Assembly: GCA_031401815.1 (NCBI GenBank)
Contig: JANNRW010000424.1
Span: forward strand, 1-5,368
DNA length: 5,368 bases
Origin: JANNRW01 sp031401815
Lineage (GTDB): Bacteria; Desulfobacterota; Desulfuromonadia; Geobacterales; DSM-12255
Direction: 5' to 3'
Below the pieces are notes generated by a model that ran no database searches, was not told where the DNA came from, and worked only from the letters and a program-made list of their open reading frames with translations. Within the stretch, counting starts at the first letter, position 1. Each line of letters opens with the position of its first letter. This document shows positions 1 to 5,368 of this stretch, piece after piece. Position numbers and translations under genes: made by a program.

Positions 1-43
1 CCGGGCTTTGATAAAGGATAATTGAATTGTCTGTGGTGGTCAT
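1..43 (-). CDS. N-terminus of a probable RhuM-family protein (runs off the left edge)
   Basis: Only the first 14 codons are present: an ATG at 43-41 followed by a peptide reading MTTTDNSIILYQSP before the window ends. A good ribosome binding site (GAGG, plus-strand 51-54) sits 7 bases upstream and supports this start. The 'sIILYQs' opening followed by a small turn resembles the start of RhuM/virulence-type DNA-binding proteins (typically ...IILYQ.DG...EVR...). These are accessory proteins often found in mobile or defence-rich DNA, with unclear function. The family call rests on about eight residues and is tentative. That a real gene starts here is more secure. It is oriented like the ATPase upstream and could be its downstream operon partner, about 190 bases away. 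Confidence 0.45.
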   Translation of the reverse strand, partial: MTTTDNSIILYQSP

Positions 44-235
44 GGTTTTACCTCATACAATCAGGTGCTGATGACATACTACACCGGAGTTAAGATTATT
101 TCCAGCCTGCTCCGGCTATCCATCCACCCCCGTCGCCAAACTTCCACCCCACTCAGAACATTCAAAAGCCCCCGTCCATTCCCCGACTGGCGGCAGCAAG
201 AAAGAAGATTTATTGTGCCGGGATACGATTTGTTA
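44..235. other. Intergenic gap between the ATPase gene and the partial gene at the left edge
   Basis: No convincing gene, RNA gene or terminator is visible here. Minus-strand frames through it give low-complexity, Arg/Gly-rich peptides with no recognisable family. The only clear signal is the GAGG ribosome binding site at 51-54 for the partial gene. No strong promoter hexamer pair was found, so that gene may depend on readthrough from the ATPase promoter. Confidence 0.4.
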
Positions 236-1375
236 TTATTTCCCTTCCCCGGATGCGCCAACAAACTCAAGCAGGTTATCCCGGTTGACCAGCGAAACCG
301 GACAGTCGGGATACGCTGCCGCAAAAGCGGAAGGTACGCGAAAACGACCCTTGCTCCACTTTATTTCCCATCCTTGCAGACCTCCTCCCTCCTCTTCCAG
401 ATAATCAATCTCCTGCTGCTGATGACTGCGCCAGAACCAGATATTCGGATATCTGCCGTGGTTTTCGTTATGCTTCAGCCGTTCTGATACGACGAAATTC
501 TCCCAGAGATTTCCCATGTCAGGCCTTAAGTCAGGCGGGTTCAGGTTGTTGATGAGCATATTGCGCAAGCCGGTATCAACGAAATATATCTTGCGCATTT
601 TCTTCAGTTCGTTGCGCTGATTTGTGCTGTATGGCCTGAGGCGAAAGATGACAAACGCCTGTTCAAGCAAGCGGATATAGCTCTCGACTGTCACCTTGTC
701 AACCCCTGCCTGCTGGGCAAGCTCGGTATAGGAAACCTCATTCCCTGCTTGCAGTGCAAGAGACTGGAGGAGCTTTTCCAGAACATCCGAATGCTTGATC
801 CGGTTATGGGCGAGAATATCCTTGTACAGGTAGCTGCGAGTCAGTTCGCGCAGGGTTTGGGGTGAAATCTCCGGAGAATTGACCACATTCGGGTACATGC
901 CGAAAATCAGGCGGGTTTCCAGAAGCCGACTTAATTCAAGGGGAGAGTGGAGCTGACCAAGCTCCTCAAGCGAAAAGGGGTGGAGATGAAATTCGCTTTT
1001 TCTTCCGGTAAGCGGCTCGACAATCCTGTTGGAGAGCTCGAATGATGATGAACCTGTGGCGATGACCTGGGTTTCGGGGATCGCATCCACAAACAGCTTG
1101 AGGGTTATGCCGATATTCGTTACCCGTTGCGCCTCGTCGATCAATACCAGCCTGGTCTTGCCGATGAATGACTTCAACGCGGTAGAGGTTTTATCGGTGA
1201 GAGCCTGACGCACATCAGGCTCGTCACAATTCAGATAAAGTGACGAAACCCCTGTAGAACGCTCGATCTCCTGCATCAGGGTGGTCTTTCCTACCTGCCG
1301 CGCACCGTAGATGACAACTGCTTTTCCATTGAAGAGTGATTTCATCAATGCTGGCTTAATTGTTCTATTAATCAT
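236..1375 (-). CDS. AAA-type ATPase with DUF4143 C-terminal domain
   Basis: This is a complete 379-residue protein of the 'ATP-binding protein, AAA_14 + DUF4143' type, a common, poorly understood accessory ATPase of bacteria and archaea. Visible motifs: Walker A GARQVGKTT at residues 24-32, Walker B LVLIDEAQ at 76-83, and a sensor-1-like IATGSSSFEL at 105-114. A winged-helix-like stretch lies around 195-245, followed by the DUF4143 region. Near the end, EIDYLEEE (322-329) followed by WEIKWSK (336-342) has the spacing of the degenerate PD-(D/E)XK nuclease-like fold seen at the C-terminus of many of these ATPases (candidate residues D324, E337, K339). Length is near the family norm, and no frameshift is seen. 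The start is supported by GAGG 5 bases upstream (1381-1384) and a strong promoter. Cellular role and substrate are unknown; nuclease activity is inferred only. It is flanked by accessory debris rather than housekeeping genes. Confidence 0.9.
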   Translation of the reverse strand: MINRTIKPALMKSLFNGKAVVIYGARQVGKTTLMQEIERSTGVSSLYLNCDEPDVRQALTDKTSTALKSFIGKTRLVLIDEAQRVTNIGITLKLFVDAIPETQVIATGSSSFELSNRIVEPLTGRKSEFHLHPFSLEELGQLHSPLELSRLLETRLIFGMYPNVVNSPEISPQTLRELTRSYLYKDILAHNRIKHSDVLEKLLQSLALQAGNEVSYTELAQQAGVDKVTVESYIRLLEQAFVIFRLRPYSTNQRNELKKMRKIYFVDTGLRNMLINNLNPPDLRPDMGNLWENFVVSERLKHNENHGRYPNIWFWRSHQQQEIDYLEEEGGGLQGWEIKWSKGRFRVPSAFAAAYPDCPVSLVNRDNLLEFVGASGEGK

Positions 1376-1387
1376 TTACGCCTCAAT

Positions 1388-1436
1388 TAGGTGAATGTAT
1401 TCACTTAAATATAGCATAAATAGGTGAACATATCAA
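1388..1436 (-). promoter_or_regulatory. Sigma-70 promoter of the ATPase gene with embedded operator-like repeats
   Basis: Read on the minus strand, TTGATA (1436-1431) and TATATT (1413-1408) are separated by exactly 17 bases, a near-consensus -35/-10 pair. The -10 lies about 32 bases before the ATPase start codon. Two direct repeats of TAGGTGAAYRTAT (plus-strand 1388-1400 and 1421-1433) lie 33 bases apart. One covers the -35/spacer boundary and the other sits just downstream of the -10. The second box also forms a palindrome, GTGAAT-GT-ATTCAC (1391-1404), which extends to 9-base arms with one mismatch. This looks like repressor sites around the core promoter, with roughly three helical turns between the boxes. 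The binding protein is unknown. Confidence 0.7.
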
Positions 1437-1458
1437 GGCCGAAGTACAAATCAGATTG

Positions 1459-1713
1459 CTATTCCAACCCATACTTCTTCAACCAGTTCGAAAGCGTCTG
1501 ATAATTCGGCAATCCAAGCATTTTAGCAGCTTTGGACTTGTTCCCCCCGCATTCATCCATCCCCAGTTGCAGATCATGTCTGGCAACTTCGGACATGACC
1601 TCCCGGACTTTCGTGGGATAGTTCCACAAAGCGAAGTTGAATTTGTCATCAAGGGGAATACTCTGCTTCTGAAAATAGCTGACGCAGAGGGGGTCGTGGA
1701 AAACGGATAGTTG
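1459..1713 (-). pseudogene. C-terminal remnant of a Fis-type helix-turn-helix regulator
   Basis: The minus-strand frame ending in TAG at 1461-1459 encodes about 84 residues. They finish with the sequence CGGNKSKAAKMLGLPNYQTL followed by SNWLKKYGLE. This is the Fis/NtrC-type DNA-binding helix-turn-helix (GGNKxKAAxxLGLPNYQTLxNWL) found at the C-terminus of sigma-54 activators and related regulators. The preceding part (LWNYPTKVREVMSEVARHD) could be the linker helix; I do not recognise anything N-terminal to it. There is no plausible start codon with a ribosome binding site, and the frame meets a TGA at 1740-1738, inside antisense to the antitoxin fragment. The gene therefore appears to have lost its N-terminal part at a breakpoint near 1710. 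Its 3' end runs up to the ATPase promoter. The boundary at 1713 is approximate. Confidence 0.65.
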
Positions 1714-1787
1714 ATTCTCTGAGAGGTCGTGCGACTGTCAAAATGACAACCGACGAAATAATGGCTTTGACGAGGGGCGATTCGTGA
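1713..1787 (+). pseudogene. 3' remnant of an AbrB/MazE-type antitoxin gene
   Basis: The plus-strand frame reads DSLRGRATVKMTTDEIMALT then RGDS, ending in TGA at 1785-1787. The tail 'LRG.A.VKMTTDEIMALTRG' is characteristic, from memory, of C-termini of AbrB/SpoVT-fold antitoxins encoded directly upstream of PIN-domain toxins. The N-terminal DNA-binding half, its start and its promoter are absent, because the frame runs backward into antisense of the Fis-type fragment. The stop overlaps the GTG of the following vapC remnant (GTGA), the usual arrangement of a vapBC operon. This supports both identifications. An isolated ATG at 1743 could give only a 14-residue peptide and is not a credible gene start. 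Confidence 0.65.
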
Positions 1788-1909
1788 CCGGGAAAGGGGT
1801 TCTTGTCATTGGTGCCCATGCGGCTGTTGAAGGGCTCACTTTGATGACTCGTGATGCAACCCGCTATCGGACTTATTTCCCGAATTTTACACTTATTGCT
1901 CCCCCCTGA
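1784..1909 (+). pseudogene. vapC: VapC-type PIN toxin reduced to 41 codons by internal deletion
   Basis: GTG at 1784-1786 overlaps the antitoxin stop and is preceded by GAGGGG (1772-1777) at 6-base spacing, a strong translation start. The product begins VTGKGVLV, as a PIN toxin would before its DTS motif, but passes straight into IGAHAAVEGLTLMTRDATRY and ends with RTYFPNFTLIAPP. This second part is the normal C-terminus of VapC (GAHA helix, TRD motif, YRTYFP strand). About 90 central residues are missing, including the first catalytic Asp and the central acidic residues. The Asp that normally precedes the IGAHA helix is replaced by Val, leaving only the TRD Asp (residue 24). The reading frame is kept across the joint. 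It is almost certainly inactive as a ribonuclease. Its stop is 4 bases from the convergent rlmB stop. Confidence 0.7.
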
Positions 1910-1913
1910 TTTA

Positions 1914-2657
1914 TCAAGATTTCAACATCCGCTGCCGGACCGCTTCAAACATGGCAATACCCCCGGCAACCGAGGCGTTCAGGGAGCTTACCCCCCCTTG
2001 CAGCGGGATGGAGAAGACGACATCACACTTTTTCCTGACAAGCTGCCTGATCCCCTCCCCTTCACCGCCGATCACCAGCGCAATATTGCCCGTCAGTTTC
2101 TGCCGGTAGAGCGACTCACTGCTCTTCTCATCAGCCCCGTAAATCCAGAAACCGGCATTTTTAAGCAGTTCAAGGGTTGTGGCGATATTGGTTACCTGGG
2201 CAATCGGTATGGTTTCAGCTGCTCCGGCAGCAACCTTTTCTGCTGTTGCCGTTACACCGGCAGCCCGGTCACGGGGGATGACCACGCACTCTGCCCCGGC
2301 GCAGGCAGCGCTCCTGATAAGTGCTCCGAGGTTGTGCGGATCCTGGATACCATCCAGTACTACAATTATGGCTTCACTCCCCTTCCCTCTCCAGAGTTCA
2401 AGAACATCTTCCAGTTCGGCATAGGAAAACGACTCAATCCGGAGGGCAACCCCTTGATGATGATCGGTGCCCGCCAGTCGATTTATATCAACCTTGCTGC
2501 GGCGCCGCACCGGAACAGCTTTCTCACCAGCAAGGTCGCAAAGTTTCCCTATCCGCTGATCAGAAGCCCCTTCTGCAATGAAGAGTTCGAAAATCTTCCT
2601 GCTGCCGCGCAGCGCCTCTTTAACCGGGTTAATGCCGGAAATAATCTCTTCACTCAT
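1914..2657 (-). CDS. rlmB: 23S rRNA (guanosine-2'-O-)-methyltransferase RlmB (TrmH/SpoU family)
   Basis: This is a complete 247-residue SPOUT-class enzyme that transfers a methyl group from S-adenosylmethionine to a ribose 2'-OH (G2251 of 23S rRNA in E. coli RlmB). The N-terminal substrate-binding domain (about residues 3-75) opens with ISGINPVKEAL, typical of RlmB, and contains HHQGVALR (66-73). The catalytic domain carries all three SpoU motifs: LDGIQDPHNLGALIRSA at 101-117 (N109, R115), ALVIGGEGEGI at 193-203, and SIPLQGGVSSLNASVA at 216-231. These form the trefoil knot and cofactor site. ATG is preceded by GAGG at 6-7 bases. It lies about 110 bases downstream of pyrF on the same strand, with an inverted repeat between them, so co-transcription is possible but not certain. 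TrmH-like tRNA methylation is less likely, given the RlmB-type N-terminal domain. Confidence 0.92.
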   Translation of the reverse strand: MSEEIISGINPVKEALRGSRKIFELFIAEGASDQRIGKLCDLAGEKAVPVRRRSKVDINRLAGTDHHQGVALRIESFSYAELEDVLELWRGKGSEAIIVVLDGIQDPHNLGALIRSAACAGAECVVIPRDRAAGVTATAEKVAAGAAETIPIAQVTNIATTLELLKNAGFWIYGADEKSSESLYRQKLTGNIALVIGGEGEGIRQLVRKKCDVVFSIPLQGGVSSLNASVAGGIAMFEAVRQRMLKS

Positions 2658-2682
2658 AAATAATCCTCAGGAAACAGGTAGA

Positions 2683-2737
2683 AGGCTGAAGGCTGAAGGT
2701 AAAGACAAAAAAGCGGTTTGCCTTCAGCCTTCAGCCT
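2683..2737. repeat. Perfect 17-bp inverted repeat between pyrF and rlmB
   Basis: The left arm AGGCTGAAGGCTGAAGG (2683-2699) is exactly complementary to CCTTCAGCCTTCAGCCT (2721-2737), with a 21-base spacer. Each arm is about 2.4 copies of a heptamer AAGGCTG (or its complement). Transcribed from the minus strand it would form a long stable hairpin upstream of rlmB. There is no U-tract after the stem; a T-run lies inside the loop. It is therefore not a canonical intrinsic terminator, though it might attenuate, mark an RNA processing point, or simply be repeat DNA. Confidence 0.85.
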
Positions 2738-2792
2738 AAACGCCTTCAGCCTGTATTTAAGTCTTCAGCCTAAACACCTTCAGCCTGTATTT
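2729..2792. repeat. 34-bp-period tandem duplication of the pyrF 3' end
   Basis: CTTCAGCCTAAAC followed by RCCTTCAGCCTGTATTT occurs at 2729-2758 and again at 2763-2792: 30 matching positions except one (G2742 versus A2776), with a 34-base period. The right-hand copy overlaps the last codons and stop of pyrF (coding QAEGV-stop). The left-hand copy is a noncoding duplicate just past the stop. The same GGCTGAAG core continues leftward into the inverted repeat, so the whole intergenic region seems to have grown from this motif. Confidence 0.9.
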
Positions 2793-3495
2793 CATCAATA
2801 ATCAGTTCCGCCGCTGCTGACGGATCTGTTGCAGCGCTTATCGGTCGCCCGATTACCAGATAATCGGCACCGGCTTTAACTGCCTCAGCCGGGGTCATAA
2901 TCCGTTTCTGGTCATCAGCAGAAGAAAACGCAGGCCTTACTCCGGGAGTAACGATCAGGAAATCCGGGCCACAGGCTTCACGGATCAGTCCGACCTCCTG
3001 TGGAGATGCAACCACGCCATCTATTCCGGCGCTTTTGGCGAGCTTTGCCAGGCGGACAACCATATCGGTTACAGAGTGCTCAATGCCGATACCTTTGAGA
3101 GTCTCCTCTGTAGAAGATGTCAGGATGGTAACTGCCAGCACTTTGGCGCGATCGCCCCCTTTAAATTCCCTATCCAGCTTTTCCATGGTTGTGGCCATCA
3201 TCTCATAGCCGCCAAGAGCATGGAGATTGACAAGGTTTACGCCGAGGCGGGCTGCCTCAAGAGTCGCCATGGCAACGGTATTTGGAATGTCGTGATATTT
3301 CAGATCAAGAAAAACATGACCGCCGTTTTCCTGAACCTTCCTGACAACTGCCGGCCCTGTAGCTGTGAAGAGCTGCTTGCCGATCTTGAACATGCCGACC
3401 CTGTCCGAAAGGAGCGCTGACCAGTTGTCAACTTCTGCCATGCTGGCAACATCCAGTGCAAAGATGATCTTGTTTCTGGCATCTTCCCTTGTCAT
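2770..3495 (-). CDS. pyrF: Orotidine-5'-phosphate decarboxylase PyrF
   Basis: This complete 241-residue cytosolic TIM-barrel enzyme converts orotidine 5'-phosphate to UMP, the last step of de novo pyrimidine synthesis. Visible signatures: IFALDV (11-16, Asp15), FKIGKQLF (36-43, Lys37), the catalytic DLKYHDIPNTV (64-74; Asp64, Lys66 and Asp69, the charged network of this family), LHALGG (91-96), VTILTS (122-127), and the phosphate-binding VTPGVRP (182-188, Arg187) with VIGRPI (214-219). It has the usual length of bacterial group-I PyrF. The start ATG overlaps the proS stop in ATGA, with GAGG 10 bases upstream inside proS, so translation is probably coupled to proS. The last five codons and stop are part of a tandemly duplicated segment. 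No defect is seen. Confidence 0.96.
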   Translation of the reverse strand: MTREDARNKIIFALDVASMAEVDNWSALLSDRVGMFKIGKQLFTATGPAVVRKVQENGGHVFLDLKYHDIPNTVAMATLEAARLGVNLVNLHALGGYEMMATTMEKLDREFKGGDRAKVLAVTILTSSTEETLKGIGIEHSVTDMVVRLAKLAKSAGIDGVVASPQEVGLIREACGPDFLIVTPGVRPAFSSADDQKRIMTPAEAVKAGADYLVIGRPISAATDPSAAAELIIDEIQAEGV

Positions 3496-4880
3496 AGTTC
3501 AAGCGCCTCTTTAACTATTGAATTTACTCTGGCAACAGCATCATCAATGCCAAGCAGCTCCATTTCACCGCTCCGGCGCTGCTTCAGCTCCACCTTCCCT
3601 TCAACCAGGTTCTTCGCCCCGACAACAAGCCTGAGCGGAATACCGATGAGGTCTGCGTCCTTGAACTTGACCCCTGGCCGTTCATCACGATCATCATAAA
3701 GTACTTCAATTCCGAGAGCCTGAAGACGGTTATAGATATCTTCAGCAGCAGTCCTGACTGTTTCGTCCTTGGGATTGATCGCCGAAATGATGCAGTGAAA
3801 CGGAGCAATCGGGAGCGGAAAGATGATGCCGTTTTCATCGTGATTCTGTTCTATACAGGCAGCAACCGAGCGCCCTATGCCGATACCGTAGCACCCCATG
3901 AAAACAATCTGCTCCTTGCCGTCAGGATCAAGAAAAGTAGCATTTAGCGCCTTGGAGTATTTGATGCCGAGTTTAAATACATGACCTACCTCGATACCGC
4001 GCCACATCTCAAGTACGCCCCCCTGGCAGCGCGGGCAGGAGTCACCATGTGTGACATTGCGGATGTCGGCATATTCAGTGACAACAAAGTCGCGCTCATG
4101 GTTCAGGTTTTTAAGGTGATAATCAGGCTCATTTGCGCCGCCGATAAAATTGCGCATCCCCTTGACGGTCTGATCCGCAATTATCCGGATTTTCTGGCCA
4201 ACAGGGCCAAGATAGCCAACCGGGGCAGAGGTGACCTTTGTTATCTGCTCATCTGTTGCCATTTCAAGCTCTTCGCAAGCAAGCACTTTCTTAAGTTTTA
4301 TCTCGTTCAGATCGTGATCGCCTCTAAGGAGCGCAGCCACCGGCACTTTGTCAGCAAGGAGCACCAGCATCTTCACTGTGATGTTAGCTGGCACCTGGAG
4401 GAATTCACTCACCTCCTGAATGCTCTTTTTACCGGGTGTATGTACTTTTTCCAGTGGTCTGGCATCCATATGTTCTGCGGCTTCGATAATGCGTGCTTCA
4501 GCTTTCTCAACATTGGCAGCATAATCACAGCCGTTGCAGGAGACTATCGCATCCTCACCTGAATCTGCCAGCACCATGAACTCGTGAGACCAGCTGCCGC
4601 CGATTGAGCCGGTGTCAGCCTCAACTGCACGGAATTTAAGCCCGAACCGCTCAAAAATTCGCCGGTATGCCTGATACATCTTCTCATAGGACTTGTCAGC
4701 CCCCTGCTCATCCACATCAAAGGAGTAGGCGTCCTTCATGATAAACTCTCTACCCCTCATCAGACCGAATCTGGGGCGGATCTCGTCGCGAAACTTTGTC
4801 TGGATCTGGTACAGATTGAGCGGCATCTGCCGGTAACTGCGCACCTCACGACGGACAATGTCGGTAACAACCTCTTCATG
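3492..4880 (-). pseudogene. proS: Prolyl-tRNA synthetase, 5' truncated at a sequence junction
   Basis: ProS charges tRNA-Pro with proline. About 462 C-terminal residues of an expected roughly 570 are present, starting at HEEVVTDIVRRE (4880-4845), which is the second half of the conserved GPTHEE motif. Counting from the GTG at 4844 as residue 1: class II motif 2 lies at 18-43 (FRDEIRPRFG, then FIMKDAYSFD), TGSIGGSWSHEF at 78-89, and Cys pairs CNGC and CPRC at 103-106 and 270-273. A YbaK-like editing insertion spans about 140-255 (includes GGANEPDYH), motif 3 GCYGIGIGRSVA is at 317-328, and the anticodon-binding domain runs from about 348 to the end. Motif 1 and the first ~110 residues are absent, because upstream DNA in this frame (reading PPTCSW before HEE) is foreign and high in G+C. 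The listed GTG would be an internal Val, not a start. The remaining sequence is undamaged, so the gene may be intact in the true genome. The stop overlaps pyrF by ATGA. Confidence 0.93.
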
Positions 4881-4883
4881 CCA
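4876..4883. other. Junction between proS DNA and a high-G+C M56 fragment
   Basis: Left of this point the minus strand is good proS from its HEE motif. Right of it the DNA is a different gene with a much higher G+C (hand count about 47 of 60 bases per line at 4921-5040, against 31-34 of 60 at 4741-4860). The M56 frame ends in TGA (4878-4876), made partly or wholly from proS bases. The tetramer CATG (4877-4880) sits exactly at the joint. A chimeric join is the simplest reading, and a real recombination is possible. Confidence 0.8.
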
Positions 4884-5367
4884 CGAGCACGTCGGCGGTT
4901 TCGCGGAAGATGGTGCGCTCGGGCTGGGCGGCCCAGGCGGCGAGCCCCGCGCTCGTGGTGAGCGTCATCACGATGGCGGCGGCGGCGATGCGGCGGCGGC
5001 GGGAGATCGGTCCGCGCGCGATTTCGCCGATGCGCTGGGCGAGCGGGTGCGGCGACTCGGCGGGCCAGTAGCAGCCGACCGGAAGCGGGCGCGAGGCAAG
5101 CTGTGTCTACAGGAGCGTTTCGGCATAGGCGCGGCGGACGCGGGGACGGCGCGCGATCACTTCGGCGTCGCATGACATTTCCTGGTCGATGCGCATGGCG
5201 TTCGCGCCGATGTGGATCAGCGGGTTGAACCAGAAGAGGCAGCGCAGCAGCGCGGCGAAGGCGTTGATGCGGGCGTCGGAGCGGTCGATGTGGACCTGTT
5301 CGTGCGTAAGGATGAGCTTGCGCTCGTCATGGCTGAAGCGGCGGGCGAAATCGTCGGGTGTGACGAT
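4876..5367 (-). pseudogene. BlaR1/MecR1-like M56 metallopeptidase fragment with in-frame amber codon
   Basis: The frame entering from the right edge encodes 86 residues, then TAG at 5109-5107, then 76 further residues to TGA at the junction. Before the TAG: the zinc motif HEQVH (5304-5290), LLRCLFWFNPLIHIG, and DQEMSCDAEV with the downstream Glu ligand, ending RRAYAETLL. After it: TQLASRPLPVGCYWP, HPLAQRI, an Arg-rich run, then a hydrophobic membrane segment ending GLAAWAAQP. This order matches the cytoplasmic peptidase loop and the last transmembrane helix of proteobacterial BlaR1/MecR1-type sensors, which sit in the inner membrane and cleave a BlaI-like repressor. The family usually has Lys at the TAG position (LLKTQL), so a single base change (AAG to TAG) explains it. 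The N-terminal membrane helices lie outside the window, and the C-terminal extracytoplasmic part is cut at the proS joint. High G+C suggests a different source organism. Confidence 0.8.
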
Positions 5368-5368
5368 G

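Noticed and set aside
1456..1710. 84-codon plus-strand frame starting MLFQPILLQP
   Set aside because: The minus strand of the same stretch encodes the recognisable Fis-type helix-turn-helix remnant, so the plus-strand frame is its shadow.
1851..2663. Long plus-strand open frame of 270 codons
   Set aside because: It is antisense to rlmB, whose SpoU motifs and ribosome binding site are clear. The translated sequence resembles no family.
2683..2737. Inverted repeat as an intrinsic terminator of pyrF
   Set aside because: The stem is strong, but no T-run follows it on the minus strand. The T-run lies in the loop, so it was kept only as a repeat.
2721..2792. CRISPR-like repeats near pyrF
   Set aside because: Only two 30-base units lie 4 bases apart, with no unique spacers, and one unit overlaps pyrF coding sequence. 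It is a tandem duplication.
3981..4562. 193-codon plus-strand frame
   Set aside because: It lies wholly antisense to the proS editing and motif regions, with no family resemblance and no ribosome site.
4977..5008. CGG-rich run as a simple-sequence repeat
   Set aside because: It is explained by codons for the Arg-rich flank and Ala-rich membrane helix of the M56 fragment in high-G+C DNA.
4760..5173. 137-codon minus-strand frame crossing the proS/M56 junction
   Set aside because: It is Arg/Pro/Ala-rich out-of-frame reading of high-G+C DNA. The true frames on both sides (ProS HEE motif, M56 LAAWAAQP) are different ones.

Overview
The window is a mosaic. Its core (about 1.9-4.88 kb) is a minus-strand housekeeping cluster, read proS -> pyrF -> rlmB: prolyl-tRNA synthetase (5' end missing), orotidine-5'-phosphate decarboxylase, and a 23S rRNA 2'-O-ribose methyltransferase. 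proS and pyrF overlap by 4 bases (ATGA). pyrF and rlmB are separated by about 110 bases holding a repeat cluster built from the pyrF 3' end. The protein style and gene order recall Geobacter-like Desulfuromonadia. This is an inference from memory, with no search behind it.

To the left (1-1.91 kb) is an accessory strip. It holds the first codons of a probable RhuM-family protein at the window edge, then an intact AAA ATPase of the DUF4143 type with a very clean sigma-70 promoter. That promoter carries repeated TAGGTGAA boxes on both sides of its -10. Between the ATPase and rlmB lies a small graveyard that ordinary gene calling would miss: the C-terminal piece of a Fis-type helix-turn-helix protein (minus strand), the C-terminal piece of an AbrB/MazE-type antitoxin (plus strand), and a 41-codon VapC/PIN toxin that has apparently lost its middle by an in-frame internal deletion. 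The regulator and the antitoxin are both cut on their N-terminal sides and meet near 1710, which marks a rearrangement breakpoint.

To the right (4.88-5.37 kb) the DNA changes abruptly. Hand counts give about 77% G+C for 4921-5100, against about 52-57% for 4741-4860. This segment is a fragment of a BlaR1/MecR1-like M56 membrane metallopeptidase (HEQVH motif) with an in-frame amber codon. The switch falls immediately before the His of the proS GPTHEE motif, so about 110 N-terminal residues of ProS are missing. Either a chimeric assembly or clone, or a real recombination, would explain this. Loss of an essential synthetase's N-terminus and the sharp composition step favour an artefact.

I found no complete new system. 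The most informative items are the proS/M56 junction, the miniaturised VapC with its antitoxin stub, the operator-like promoter of the ATPase, and the duplicated pyrF terminus.
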